A DNA stretch of 36,198 nucleotides from Bacteroidota bacterium (GTDB taxonomy: Bacteria > Bacteroidota > Bacteroidia > Chitinophagales > Chitinophagaceae), in the NCBI GenBank assembly GCA_005800655.1, contig SYEV01000011.1:1-36198 (forward strand). The letters are read 5' to 3'. Positions within the stretch are counted from its first letter, which is position 1, and each line of letters opens with the position of its first letter. Below the pieces are notes generated by a model that saw nothing but the letters and a program-made list of their open reading frames with translations, did no database searches and was not told where the DNA came from. Positions 26,158-35,540 of this stretch are shown here, one piece after another. The translations under genes were made by a program, and so were the position numbers.

Positions 26158-28776
26158 ATGAAAACTAAAATTATAATTACTACGGTTGTTTTATTTTTTG
26201 GATTTGCCTTTTTTGTTCATGCACAACAAACACCATCGCCACTCATAAATTCATTTCGCACCTATAAAGAAATGAAAGAAGAAAGCAAATTCAATTTAAA
26301 TTGGATATCATTGGGGCCTACTTTAAATAGTGCAAGGGCAGATGTAGTCCAAGTAGATACTGCACATCCTGGAACAATGTATGTTGGTTTTGGTTCAGGC
26401 GGATTATGGAAGACAGTGAATAATGGATTAAGCTGGAAATCAATCTTTGAAGATCAGGCCGGTTTTAGCATTGGTGATTTTGCCATTGCCCCATCCAATC
26501 CGAATATACTTTATATAGGAACAGGTGAAAACTTAAAGAAACCAAGAAACTATACATTACCTGGTACAGGTATGTATCGATCTAATGATGCTGGAAAAAC
26601 ATGGGAACATATTGGCCTAGAAGATTCTTGGTCGATTGCTGAAATTGCAGTTGATCCAACTAATCCAAATATTGTTGTAGTTTCTGTTTTAGGTCACTTA
26701 TGGACTACAAATAAAAACCGAGGAATTTATAGAACAACAGATGGCGGAAAAACATGGGAGCATGTATTGTATAAAGATGAATTAACGGGCGCCAATGATA
26801 TTGTGATATCTCCAATCAATTCAAAAATAATGTATGCTTCTCTATGGGAGGTTTATCCAGGTATTAGTGGTGTAAATAGTGGTGTATATAAAAGTAATGA
26901 CGGTGGTAAAACTTGGACCCACTGCAAGAATGGTTTACCTACAGGGCCTAATGTTGGGAGGATTGGCGTTTCGGTTTCATTTACAAATCCAAATAAGGCA
27001 TATGCATTGGTTGATAATCTTAATAATCCAAAAAATCAAGCTGCTGAACTTTATAAAACTGAAGACGGCGGACTTACATGGAATAAAACACATTCAAGTC
27101 CTTTCAAAATATTTTCTGCATATGGTTGGTACTTCACTAATGTATATGTGAATCCAAAAAATGATGAAGAAATTTTTTGCTTAGGTATTAGATTAGCACA
27201 TAGTGTAGATGGTGGTAAAACATTTACATTTATTGGTGGAAGTGTAAATCGAATGACGCCTAGCATTGCACAAGGCTTACATTTAGATCAATGTGAACTT
27301 TGGATCAATCCAAACAACCCAAATCATCTTGCCCTAGGTAATGATGGTGGATTATATGTTTCAATGGACAAGGGGCTAACCTGGATGCATTATAATAATA
27401 TACCCACGGGAGAATTTTATGATATTGCCATTGATGCTTCCAATTACACGATATATGGTGGTACACAGGATGATGCAACGGTATACGGACCTGCAAAAGA
27501 ATTAAATACCAATTTTAGTGACCCATGGAAATATGTATGGATTGATCCTTGGGATGGAGGTGACGGATGTGTGTCACAAATTGATCCAGAAAATAAAAAT
27601 ATTGTATACTATAGTCAGCAGTATGGTGATGCAACTAGATTAGATAGAACTGCGGACACTGCTGTTTCAATAAAACCTAGATTACCAAAATCGATTCAGG
27701 ACACTTTACTTTTTAATTATATTACCCCTTACTTTATTTCTTCCTATCAAAGTAAAACGCTTTATCATGGTGGAAATTATATTTTTAAATCTACAAACAG
27801 GGGTGATGCCTGGAAAGTAATTAGTCCAAATATTACCAAATCGGCAATAAAAGAAAAACAGTCATTTGCAGCAGGTGCATTAGTGGAATCAACGATTAAA
27901 AAAGGATTGCTTTATGTTGGTACCGATAAGGGCGCTTTTTGGGTATCGCAAAACGATGGCGGTGTGTGGGAAGAAAAATCAGTTGGAATTGCAAATAATT
28001 ATATTCGTAGTATTTCCCCTTCCAATTTCAAAACAGGCAGGGTTTATATGTGTATGACAGGTATTAATTATGATGATTTGCATAGTTATTTATATGTTTC
28101 TGAAAACTATGGAGCCGATTGGAAGAGTATATCTGCAGGATTACCGGATGAACCTATGAATGTTATTAAAGAAGATCCTACCAATGAAAATATATTATAT
28201 GCTGGTGGCTTAAGGAGCGTGTATATTTCATTGGACAGAGGAAATACTTGGTCAACATTAGGTAAGGATATGCCACAGGTGGCGATTGCTGATTTAGAAA
28301 TACATTTACCTACTATGGACCTTGTAGTAGCTACCCATGGAAGAGGGATTTATAAAATAAATTTGAAGTCGATTCAAAAAATGATGAATCAACAGCTAGC
28401 AAAGGAGCAAGATTATTTGTTTGAAGTTTCAGAAATACAAAGACCATGGTTTAACTCGAATGGTGGAGAACCTGATTATCGTAGTTTTGAAAAAACGAAT
28501 TTTTCAATATGGCTGAAGGAACCTCAATCCATTCAGCTTTCCATCTTTGATAAAGCAAACAAAGAAATTTGGAGTACAAAAATTAACGGCAACAAGGGTT
28601 TTAATGAGTATCGTTGGGATTTAACCCTAAGCAAAAGAACAAGCGATGAGCCCTACTTTGTTCATTATGATAAATTTATAGAAGCTGGAAAGTACACACT
28701 GAAGGCAACGATAGGAAATAAAAAGTTTGAACAAGCCATAAATGTAAATAAAGGCGTTTCGCCCTATATACAATAG
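26158..28776 (+). CDS. Secreted BNR/Asp-box, VPS10/sortilin-like beta-propeller protein
   Basis: The 872-residue protein has a signal peptide (MKTKIIITTVVLFFGFAFFVHAQ) followed by at least ten Asp-box-type repeats (for example SNDAGKTWE, TTDGGKTWE, SNDGGKTWT, TEDGGLTWN, SVDGGKTFT, SMDKGLTWM, STNRGDAWK, SLDRGNTWS), predicting one or two beta-propellers over about residues 40-730. A beta-sandwich-like tail (about 760-865) follows. Relatives are labelled VPS10-domain proteins or glycosyl hydrolases, but Asp boxes alone do not show catalysis and I see no clear active site. It is divergent from an S10 peptidase. The gene is cut close to its end by repeat copy C, which begins at its stop codon. Confidence 0.85.
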   Translation: MKTKIIITTVVLFFGFAFFVHAQQTPSPLINSFRTYKEMKEESKFNLNWISLGPTLNSARADVVQVDTAHPGTMYVGFGSGGLWKTVNNGLSWKSIFEDQAGFSIGDFAIAPSNPNILYIGTGENLKKPRNYTLPGTGMYRSNDAGKTWEHIGLEDSWSIAEIAVDPTNPNIVVVSVLGHLWTTNKNRGIYRTTDGGKTWEHVLYKDELTGANDIVISPINSKIMYASLWEVYPGISGVNSGVYKSNDGGKTWTHCKNGLPTGPNVGRIGVSVSFTNPNKAYALVDNLNNPKNQAAELYKTEDGGLTWNKTHSSPFKIFSAYGWYFTNVYVNPKNDEEIFCLGIRLAHSVDGGKTFTFIGGSVNRMTPSIAQGLHLDQCELWINPNNPNHLALGNDGGLYVSMDKGLTWMHYNNIPTGEFYDIAIDASNYTIYGGTQDDATVYGPAKELNTNFSDPWKYVWIDPWDGGDGCVSQIDPENKNIVYYSQQYGDATRLDRTADTAVSIKPRLPKSIQDTLLFNYITPYFISSYQSKTLYHGGNYIFKSTNRGDAWKVISPNITKSAIKEKQSFAAGALVESTIKKGLLYVGTDKGAFWVSQNDGGVWEEKSVGIANNYIRSISPSNFKTGRVYMCMTGINYDDLHSYLYVSENYGADWKSISAGLPDEPMNVIKEDPTNENILYAGGLRSVYISLDRGNTWSTLGKDMPQVAIADLEIHLPTMDLVVATHGRGIYKINLKSIQKMMNQQLAKEQDYLFEVSEIQRPWFNSNGGEPDYRSFEKTNFSIWLKEPQSIQLSIFDKANKEIWSTKINGNKGFNEYRWDLTLSKRTSDEPYFVHYDKFIEAGKYTLKATIGNKKFEQAINVNKGVSPYIQ

Positions 28777-28795
28777 GCTTTAAATTTTATTAAGG
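28775..28795. repeat. Terminator repeat, degenerate copy C
   Basis: Sixteen bases (28780-28795) are identical to the centre of copies A and B, and the left arm differs by one base (AGGCTTT rather than AGGCCTT). The right arm is lost, so the hairpin is broken. It starts within the stop codon of the Asp-box gene. Confidence 0.7.
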
Positions 28796-28811
28796 AAGCG
28801 GGGTATAGTAT

Positions 28812-28836
28812 TTTAAAAAAGTCCTACTTTTTTAAA
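28812..28836. terminator. A+T-rich hairpin downstream of the Asp-box gene
   Basis: Eleven-base perfect arms (TTTAAAAAAGT and ACTTTTTTAAA) with a CCT loop. With one G-C pair per arm it is a weak terminator candidate for the plus-strand gene; it may simply reflect base composition. Confidence 0.35.
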
Positions 28837-28892
28837 TAAATCATAAGATGAAAATAAAACAGGCCTTAAATTTTATTAAGGCCTGTTTTATT
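28836..28892. repeat. Terminator repeat, copy B (bidirectional)
   Basis: A hairpin with stem ACAGGCCTTAA / TTAAGGCCTGT and loop ATTTTA, adjoining the dctA stop. It shares a 13-base flank and a 24-base core with copy A. The outer stem pair is C-G where copy A has G-C, so base pairing is kept. Confidence 0.85.
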
Positions 28893-30114
28893 AAATCTCA
28901 TCTAGTGGGGATTCCTTACCAAATGCTTTATGCATTTTTGGATGATCCAATAATTTTTCTGTGTGGGATATAAAAATAGTAGCGATGCCATTTCCAATGA
29001 AATTGGTAATGGCTCTGGCTTCGGACATGAATCTGTCCACACCCAACAATAATGCCAACCCTTCTACGGGAATCATATTAGTAGCAGTTAATGTGGATGA
29101 TAATACAATAAAACCACTTCCAGTAACACCCGCAGCTCCTTTAGATGTAATCATCAATATGGCAATGATGGTAAATATTTGTTCTATACTTAAGTGAACG
29201 TTAAAAACCTGCGCTAAAAAAATAATTGCCATGGATAAATAAATGGAAGTACCGTCTAAATTAAATGAATATCCTGCGGGTATCACCAAGCCTACCACCG
29301 ATTTTGAACAGCCCATTTTTTCTAACTTTGCCATCAAGGAAGGTAATGCAGCCTCGGAGGAGGAAGTGCCTAACACAATGAGTAATTCCTTTCTGATATA
29401 ATTTAAAAAAGAAAATATATTTACTTTGCAATATTTTAAGATTGCCCCTAGTATAAGTAGTACAAATAAAGCCATAGTGACATATACGCAAGCCATCAAT
29501 TTCATTAGAGGTAATAGGGTGTCCACACCATATTTACCAATGGTATAAGCCATACCACCAAAAGCACCAATGGGTGCGAGATACATCACATAGTGTAATG
29601 CTTTAAATACATATTTACTTGTCCAGTTAATTTTTGAAACAATAATTGCACGATGTTTTAGTTTGCTTATAATGATTCCTGCAATGATCGCAAAAACTAA
29701 AACCTGTATAGTAATATTGCTTTTAAAAAAACTAGACCAAGAAAACGAAGCTGCGCCTTGTTTGTATGCAGAAATATCTGCTTTTTGAATATGCGTAGTG
29801 TCCACATGCGCACCTGGTTGTATTAGATATGCGACCACTACACCAATCACCAATGCGATAGTTGTTACAATTTCAAAATATAAAATTGCTTTCCCACCGA
29901 TCTTTCCCACTTTTTTTAAATCACTCATTCCACAAATGCCAGTGATAATAGTTAGTAAAATAATAGGGTTAATAAAAAGTTTAACAACATCTATAAAATA
30001 CTTACCCAATGGTTGCATCGCAACGCCCATGCTAGGTGATATATACCCAACTAGAATGCCGGCAGTAATAGAAGCCAACACCCAAAAGGTGAGATTTTTA
30101 AAAAGTTTTTTCAA
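28891..30114 (-). CDS. dctA: C4-dicarboxylate:cation symporter, DctA-type DAACS family
   Basis: The 407-residue carrier has the DAACS fold signatures: GTSSSEAALP (249-258, hairpin 1), GYSFNLDGTS (281-290, sodium/substrate motif) and AAGVTGSGF (327-335, hairpin 2). DRFMSEARAITNFIGNGIAT (360-379) follows the DctA form rather than the glutamate carrier GltP form, as does GMAYTIGKYGVDTL. I therefore favour uptake of succinate, fumarate, malate or a similar acid across the inner membrane; an amino-acid substrate is less likely. It is the last gene of the susC-susD-SGNH operon (5-base gap), an unusual setting, since DctA normally stands alone or beside a two-component system. Confidence 0.9.
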   Translation of the reverse strand: MKKLFKNLTFWVLASITAGILVGYISPSMGVAMQPLGKYFIDVVKLFINPIILLTIITGICGMSDLKKVGKIGGKAILYFEIVTTIALVIGVVVAYLIQPGAHVDTTHIQKADISAYKQGAASFSWSSFFKSNITIQVLVFAIIAGIIISKLKHRAIIVSKINWTSKYVFKALHYVMYLAPIGAFGGMAYTIGKYGVDTLLPLMKLMACVYVTMALFVLLILGAILKYCKVNIFSFLNYIRKELLIVLGTSSSEAALPSLMAKLEKMGCSKSVVGLVIPAGYSFNLDGTSIYLSMAIIFLAQVFNVHLSIEQIFTIIAILMITSKGAAGVTGSGFIVLSSTLTATNMIPVEGLALLLGVDRFMSEARAITNFIGNGIATIFISHTEKLLDHPKMHKAFGKESPLDEI

Positions 30115-30119
30115 TAAAT

Positions 30120-30884
30120 TTATTTTATATAATTATTTACAAGGCTGCTACAAAACAGTATATCGTTTTCTGATAGCTGCATTAATCGGATACTTTCATT
30201 ATCAATTGCAGGATAATTATATACGGTAGCAAATTTAGTAGGTAGTAAACCTGTTATTTTTTTTACAAAGCACAATGCTATTAAAAAAGTACCCAGTGGT
30301 GATGGATGGGATCCGTCACTAAAATATAATTGTGTAGCGGGTTTTTGTAATTTGGCTTCTGCCCAAGCCCCACCTACCGGAACCAACACTGCTTTTGTTT
30401 GGAAGGCTAATTCTTGGTATACCTTATCAATAGCGCCTTGGGTTTGTGGTGTAGCCTCCCTTGACCAAGTATTATATAAATAAGGAGTAGCATTTTTAGA
30501 TTTAATCAAATCGCAGAATAATTTTCCATACATTAAAACGCTATCCCCATGTTCTAATGGCCACATACTATTATCTTGGATAATGACGATATCAAATTTT
30601 TCTTTTGCTAAAATTTCTCGAGTGCGTAAGCCCTTTCTGCTATTCCAATGATCCCCTAGTGTAGCGCCCCCAAAGGTTGATTTTTTACAAATAAGCTTAG
30701 TGTTCAAGCTATCAGATAGTAATGATACCATCTGTGGTAAATTATTATAATAAATATAACTATTACCAACAAACAATACACGTAATGTATCTCTATTACT
30801 ATTTGCATCAACCTTTGTTAATGCAAATAGTAATAAGATGGTTAAGGCTATATTTTTAAACCGAAAAAAAAACTGTTTTTTCAT
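30120..30884 (-). CDS. Secreted SGNH/GDSL-type hydrolase
   Basis: The 254-residue protein has an N-terminal hydrophobic leader (ending near TKVDA) and the SGNH blocks: VLFVGNSYIYYNN with nucleophile Ser42, FGGATLGDHW (block II Gly), QDNSMWP (block III Asn105) and DGSHPSPLG with Asp190 and His193. Family members remove acetyl or other acyl esters from glycans or other small molecules, or are lipases; the VGNSYxYYNNLP form resembles the DUF4886-like SGNH subgroup. It is expected in the periplasm. Gaps of 13 bases after susD and 5 bases before dctA place it in one operon with a TonB-dependent importer and a dicarboxylate carrier. Confidence 0.85.
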   Translation of the reverse strand: MKKQFFFRFKNIALTILLLFALTKVDANSNRDTLRVLFVGNSYIYYNNLPQMVSLLSDSLNTKLICKKSTFGGATLGDHWNSRKGLRTREILAKEKFDIVIIQDNSMWPLEHGDSVLMYGKLFCDLIKSKNATPYLYNTWSREATPQTQGAIDKVYQELAFQTKAVLVPVGGAWAEAKLQKPATQLYFSDGSHPSPLGTFLIALCFVKKITGLLPTKFATVYNYPAIDNESIRLMQLSENDILFCSSLVNNYIK

Positions 30885-30897
30885 ATTTTAAAATAAA

Positions 30898-32493
30898 CTA
30901 AAATCCTGGGTTCTGAACCATTTTAGGATTATTTTGAACCTGTGTCACAGGAATAGGCAAAATAGTTCTGTAATAATAGCTACTAGTGGTCGCCGTATAT
31001 TGAATTAATCTTGAAGCGCTATTCCCTGCAGAATTTATTTTCACATAATCTGTTTTGGTTCTATTTAAGTCAAAAATTCTATGACCTTCAAGCGCAAATT
31101 CTTTACGACGCTCAACTATAATACTATCTAGTAATGCCGTTGCCTTTATTGCACCGGTTGGAGGTACCGCTAATAAGGATGCGGTAAAAGCCTTTGTAGT
31201 AGAAGCGGTATCTCTTGATTTTCTGATTAAATTAATATCCACCAACGAGCTATTTAAACTATTTGCATCGGAATTCTTTACAGCTAATCTAGCCATCGCC
31301 TCTGCCCTTGATAAATACATTTCTGATAATCTCATGACTTTAATATTTTCCATATTTGTACTAATATTGATATACTTAGTACATAAAGGAACATTTAATT
31401 CTCCTCCTAGTGAGTTACGATTTCCAAGGCTTAAAAAATTTCTTCGTACATCCGTATTTGAATAGCAATCGTAAAGACCTTTGAAAGTAGATAGCGTAGT
31501 ACCAGTGCTTTTACTATTCATCGTTTGTCTGGTACCTAATAATTCTCCGTATCCAGATTGGCTTGACAAATATGCATAAGAATCAGTACCTGCATTATCA
31601 TTGGTATTATTGGCTACTTCAAAAATTGATTCACTACTATTTTGTGTTCTAAAATCTTGCACCATCGATCCATATGGATATAGGGTATACTTTCCTGATG
31701 CAATGACCAAATTAGAAGCATCAATGGCGGCTTGCCAATTTTCAGTATAAATAGCAACCCTCGCCTTTAAAGCCAAAGCAGAAAACTTATTGAACCTGAT
31801 TTTTTGTAAAGTACTATTCGCTGTTCCATCATATAACACATTACCTGAAGCAGGTAATCTTTTTAAAGCTTCTTCTATGTCTAAATAGATACGATCATAC
31901 ACTTCTTTTGCAGTATTCCTTGCGGGATATACTACTTCTGATATACTGGTAATAGGTAATAAAACCAATGGCACGCCAAGATGTGATCCATCTGAAGTAT
32001 GATTTAGAGGTCTAGCAAAAAACTTTACTAAATCAAAATAAGCCAATGCACGAACTGCATAAGCCTCTCCTACCAATTGAGCAGCCTCTTCCTTTTGTAA
32101 GGTACTAGCTGCTTTATTAATGTTTTCTTCATTAGCGATAACAGCATTTGCATTGGTCACCACTTTATAAATTTGACTCCACATTCTGCTTACATTTGCA
32201 TCTGTTGCAGTATGTGTCATTGTATTCATACCTGTATATCTATTTCCTGTTTTAACACTTCTTGTCATATTATCTGAAATAACTTCAGGAATAACCATGG
32301 CGTCTCTACCATAATAACTATATGATTGCATCAATGAATATAGTCCATTCACTGCTGCACGAGAAGTGGCGACGCTCGAAAAAACATCTTCGGTCAATAC
32401 GCTCTGTTGTGGTTTTATTTCAAGAAAATCTTTGTTACATGCTATAAAACTAATAGCAATAGAAAATAGGGTTATTATATATTTATTTTTCAT
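30898..32493 (-). CDS. SusD/RagB family outer-membrane lipoprotein
   Basis: The 531-residue protein has a lipoprotein signal with Cys19 (FIAC) and the SusD/RagB fold: the N-terminal SusD-like region with TPR-type helices (LVGEAYAVRALAYFDLVKFF about residues 140-160) and a C-terminal RagB/SusD domain with LDSIIVERRKEFALEGHRIFDL, ending in PIPVTQVQNNPKMVQNPGF, a typical SusD terminus. It acts as the lid that binds ligand above its SusC partner on the cell surface. It follows susC by 17 bases. The ligand cannot be read from the sequence. Confidence 0.96.
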   Translation of the reverse strand: MKNKYIITLFSIAISFIACNKDFLEIKPQQSVLTEDVFSSVATSRAAVNGLYSLMQSYSYYGRDAMVIPEVISDNMTRSVKTGNRYTGMNTMTHTATDANVSRMWSQIYKVVTNANAVIANEENINKAASTLQKEEAAQLVGEAYAVRALAYFDLVKFFARPLNHTSDGSHLGVPLVLLPITSISEVVYPARNTAKEVYDRIYLDIEEALKRLPASGNVLYDGTANSTLQKIRFNKFSALALKARVAIYTENWQAAIDASNLVIASGKYTLYPYGSMVQDFRTQNSSESIFEVANNTNDNAGTDSYAYLSSQSGYGELLGTRQTMNSKSTGTTLSTFKGLYDCYSNTDVRRNFLSLGNRNSLGGELNVPLCTKYINISTNMENIKVMRLSEMYLSRAEAMARLAVKNSDANSLNSSLVDINLIRKSRDTASTTKAFTASLLAVPPTGAIKATALLDSIIVERRKEFALEGHRIFDLNRTKTDYVKINSAGNSASRLIQYTATTSSYYYRTILPIPVTQVQNNPKMVQNPGF

Positions 32494-32510
32494 AATAAAA
32501 TTATTTCAAA

Positions 32511-35500
32511 TTAAAAATTAATGTCTAAGCCAAATAATATTGTACTAAAAACCGGAGGTCGCTGTGACATGGTACCGTCAATCGAAACCTCGGGATCTGT
32601 ATTAAATCGCTTATCAACTGTGTAGGTAAATAAATTTTGTCCCCTAACATACACTCTAGCCGTGTTTAAGTTGGCTTTAGCTAAAAAAGATTTAGGTAAA
32701 TTATAGGATAAGGTAATATCTCTTAAACGAATATAGCTACCATCGTATAAAAAACGAGAGCTCTCATAACTACCTGCAGAGGATTGGGTACCCAAGAATA
32801 CAGGTTTAGGAACATCAGTAATTTGTCCAGGTGTCGTCCAACGACGGGCATATTCATATTTACTTAAACCATTGCTTTGATCTGAGAATCCTAGGTTAGC
32901 ATCTGTTTTTTGCAAATAACCATACTCATCATAAATCGTATTTCCCCAATAGGCATATAATTGAAAGCTCAATTTAAAGTCATGGTACGAAAAACTATTG
33001 GTCATACCTGTATAAAACTTTGGTAAGGCACTTCCATGCGCAATTCTAGGTAATGCGGTTGTAAAAACATTGGTCGTAGCGTCTTTTGCACTTGAGGTAT
33101 ACCATAACGCCTCTCCATTCGCCGGATTTACGCCAGCATATCCTCTTTGATAATGGGTATAAAAATCATTTCCAATTTTACGATCATACGCAGCATTACC
33201 AGCGTAAGCTGAATCGATATCTGTAATTGTATTTTTATTAGTGGTAAAATTGAAGTCGGTTACCCACTTAAATCCCTTAGCTGATGATGGTGAAATATTC
33301 ACAGAAGAAATAGTTAATTCTACTCCTCTGTTTCTCATTGCACCATTATTTACTGTGATACTAGTAACCCCATTTAAACTTGGAATAGATTGGCTGATTA
33401 ATAAATTACTACTTAATCGATCATACCATTCTACCGATCCAGAAATACGCCCTTTCAAAACCGAGAAATCTAATCCAATATTTAAAGGAATATTTTTTTC
33501 CCAAGTTAAATTGTCATTAGATAATTGATTTAAGCTTAGGCCGGATTGTAAATTATAATCACTTCCTGCGCTATATAATCCCTGAGATTCAAAGTTATCA
33601 ATACCTTGGTTACCGGTATAACCATAACTTGCCCTTAACTTTAATTCATTTACCCAATTCGATTTAAAGAAAGACTCATTGTGTATATTCCAACCTGCAC
33701 CTACTGACCAAAAAATGGCTGATCTAAAATTTCTTGCAAATCTTGATGAAGCATCTTCTCTTACCGAACCAGAAACAAAAAATCTATCATCATAAGAATA
33801 GTTAGTATTTAAAAATTTACTTATCAAACTATTACCCGTTCCTGTACCTGTAGTTAAAACTGGACTTGATCCACCAGCAGGGGTAGTCGTTCCAGGGGCA
33901 ATACCATTTACTTCAATACTAATATCTACATCAGTTCTTTTTTGTGCTTCGTAACCTGCAAAGGCCTCAAAACTATTCTTGTCATTGAAGTCTTTTTTAT
34001 ATCTTATTATATTAGTGGCCACCCAGTTATTAATGTCTTGTGTATAATTTTCAATTGCTCCACCTACTGCAATATATAAGTTACCTACCCTAGGATCATA
34101 ATAGATACTCTTAAATGCATGGTTAAAATCTAATGCATATGTACCTTCAAATGTTAAGCCTTTTGCAATTTCATATTTTGCAGAAGTATTAGCGGAGAAA
34201 TTATAAGTTTTTGCATTTCGATTAGTCGTTTCAATAACTGCAACAGGATTATATCCACTATTATAACCCAACTCATAAGTTGCACCATCGCTTTTATACA
34301 CTGGCAACCATGGTGCCAAACGATACATGGCTCTAATAGGATTAGCAAAAAAACTTCCTCCTAAAAAATTACTCGTTCTTTGAAAGCTTCCACTAAAGCC
34401 TGCTTTCAAACTTAATTTTTTGGTAAGTTCAGAATTTACATTGACACGAAATGTTGCTTTGTCATAATCAATACCCTTAGTAGTTGCATCTGATTTATAA
34501 TAACTACCTGAAATAAAATAGGTATTTTTTTCAGTACCACCACTCGCATTCAAATTATATTGACTGTATTGACCCTGTCTTAAAACTTCATTGAACCAAT
34601 CTGTGTTTACAGAGCGGTTAACACCATTTGCACTTAATAAGGAATCGAAAGAAGATGCAGGTTTTCCTGAATTTAACCAACCTTCCTTATAATACTGAAC
34701 ATATTCGTCCGTATTTAATGTTTTTTGATTAGGTGCTAGTGTATTATTATTATATCCTTTTTGGTAGGTAAAATTAATTTTAGCCTTTCCAGATTTTCCT
34801 GCCTTGGTCGTAATTAATACAACGCCATTTGCTGCACGAGAACCATACAAAGAAGTTGCAGACGCATCTTTCAACACTGTCAAACTTTGAATATCATTTG
34901 CATTTAAACCAGCAATGGTATTACTATTTAATCCAGAAATATCTCCGCTCACTACGGGTATCCCATCAATTACATAAAGGGGTGTTGCAGATGCATTGAT
35001 TGATCCAATACCTCTAATTCTAATTTGTGGCACACCGCCTGCTTGTCCAGTAGCATTGGTAGATTGAACACCCGCCATATTCCCTTGCAGGGTTTCTTGC
35101 ACCGAAGAATTGGGCGCACTTTCTATGGTTGTATTTTTAATAGTACCAATAGACCCTGTAAATGAATTACGTTTTTGATTTCCATAAGCGATAACCAAAA
35201 CATCATTTAAGTTGTTTTCGGATTCTTGTAAAAGGACCACATTATTGGTTTCCTTTAAAATAATCACCTTTGAAATCAAATCTACCCTACTAAATTCAAC
35301 TTTTTCACCATTGGGTATTTGAATTGAAAATGATCCATCCGCTTTTGAAATGGTGCCTTTTTTTGAATTTAAAAGCTTGATAGAAACATTTTCCAAAGGC
35401 ATATTATCCTTTGCATTTAACACAGTCCCTTTTATCACTTTTGATTGTACATTTTTGGCAGCTGTTTGTGCCAAGGCTGGATTTTGTAACAAACAAAATA

Positions 35501-35540
35501 ATAGGCAAGCGCCTAAGATAATGATAGGTTTAATTTTCAT
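32511..35540 (-). CDS. SusC/RagA family TonB-linked outer-membrane protein
   Basis: The 1009-residue protein has a signal peptide (about 1-25, ending ALA), a carboxypeptidase-regulatory-like domain (about 36-105: VIKGTVLNAKDNMPLENVSI, GSFSIQIP), a TonB-box-like stretch and plug (about 113-245: QETLQGNMAGVQ, RIRGIGSINASATPLYVIDG, LKDASATSLYGSRAANGVV) and a C-terminal 22-strand barrel ending in FGLDINF. It imports large or scarce ligands using the TonB-ExbBD energy. Its length is normal for the family. It leads the operon with susD, an SGNH hydrolase and dctA. No sigma/anti-sigma pair or hybrid two-component gene is adjacent within the window. Confidence 0.97.
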   Translation of the reverse strand: MKIKPIIILGACLLFCLLQNPALAQTAAKNVQSKVIKGTVLNAKDNMPLENVSIKLLNSKKGTISKADGSFSIQIPNGEKVEFSRVDLISKVIILKETNNVVLLQESENNLNDVLVIAYGNQKRNSFTGSIGTIKNTTIESAPNSSVQETLQGNMAGVQSTNATGQAGGVPQIRIRGIGSINASATPLYVIDGIPVVSGDISGLNSNTIAGLNANDIQSLTVLKDASATSLYGSRAANGVVLITTKAGKSGKAKINFTYQKGYNNNTLAPNQKTLNTDEYVQYYKEGWLNSGKPASSFDSLLSANGVNRSVNTDWFNEVLRQGQYSQYNLNASGGTEKNTYFISGSYYKSDATTKGIDYDKATFRVNVNSELTKKLSLKAGFSGSFQRTSNFLGGSFFANPIRAMYRLAPWLPVYKSDGATYELGYNSGYNPVAVIETTNRNAKTYNFSANTSAKYEIAKGLTFEGTYALDFNHAFKSIYYDPRVGNLYIAVGGAIENYTQDINNWVATNIIRYKKDFNDKNSFEAFAGYEAQKRTDVDISIEVNGIAPGTTTPAGGSSPVLTTGTGTGNSLISKFLNTNYSYDDRFFVSGSVREDASSRFARNFRSAIFWSVGAGWNIHNESFFKSNWVNELKLRASYGYTGNQGIDNFESQGLYSAGSDYNLQSGLSLNQLSNDNLTWEKNIPLNIGLDFSVLKGRISGSVEWYDRLSSNLLISQSIPSLNGVTSITVNNGAMRNRGVELTISSVNISPSSAKGFKWVTDFNFTTNKNTITDIDSAYAGNAAYDRKIGNDFYTHYQRGYAGVNPANGEALWYTSSAKDATTNVFTTALPRIAHGSALPKFYTGMTNSFSYHDFKLSFQLYAYWGNTIYDEYGYLQKTDANLGFSDQSNGLSKYEYARRWTTPGQITDVPKPVFLGTQSSAGSYESSRFLYDGSYIRLRDITLSYNLPKSFLAKANLNTARVYVRGQNLFTYTVDKRFNTDPEVSIDGTMSQRPPVFSTILFGLDINF

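Noticed and set aside
29798-30229. 143-codon open frame on the plus strand
   Set aside because: Antisense to dctA and the SGNH hydrolase, both with intact family motifs.
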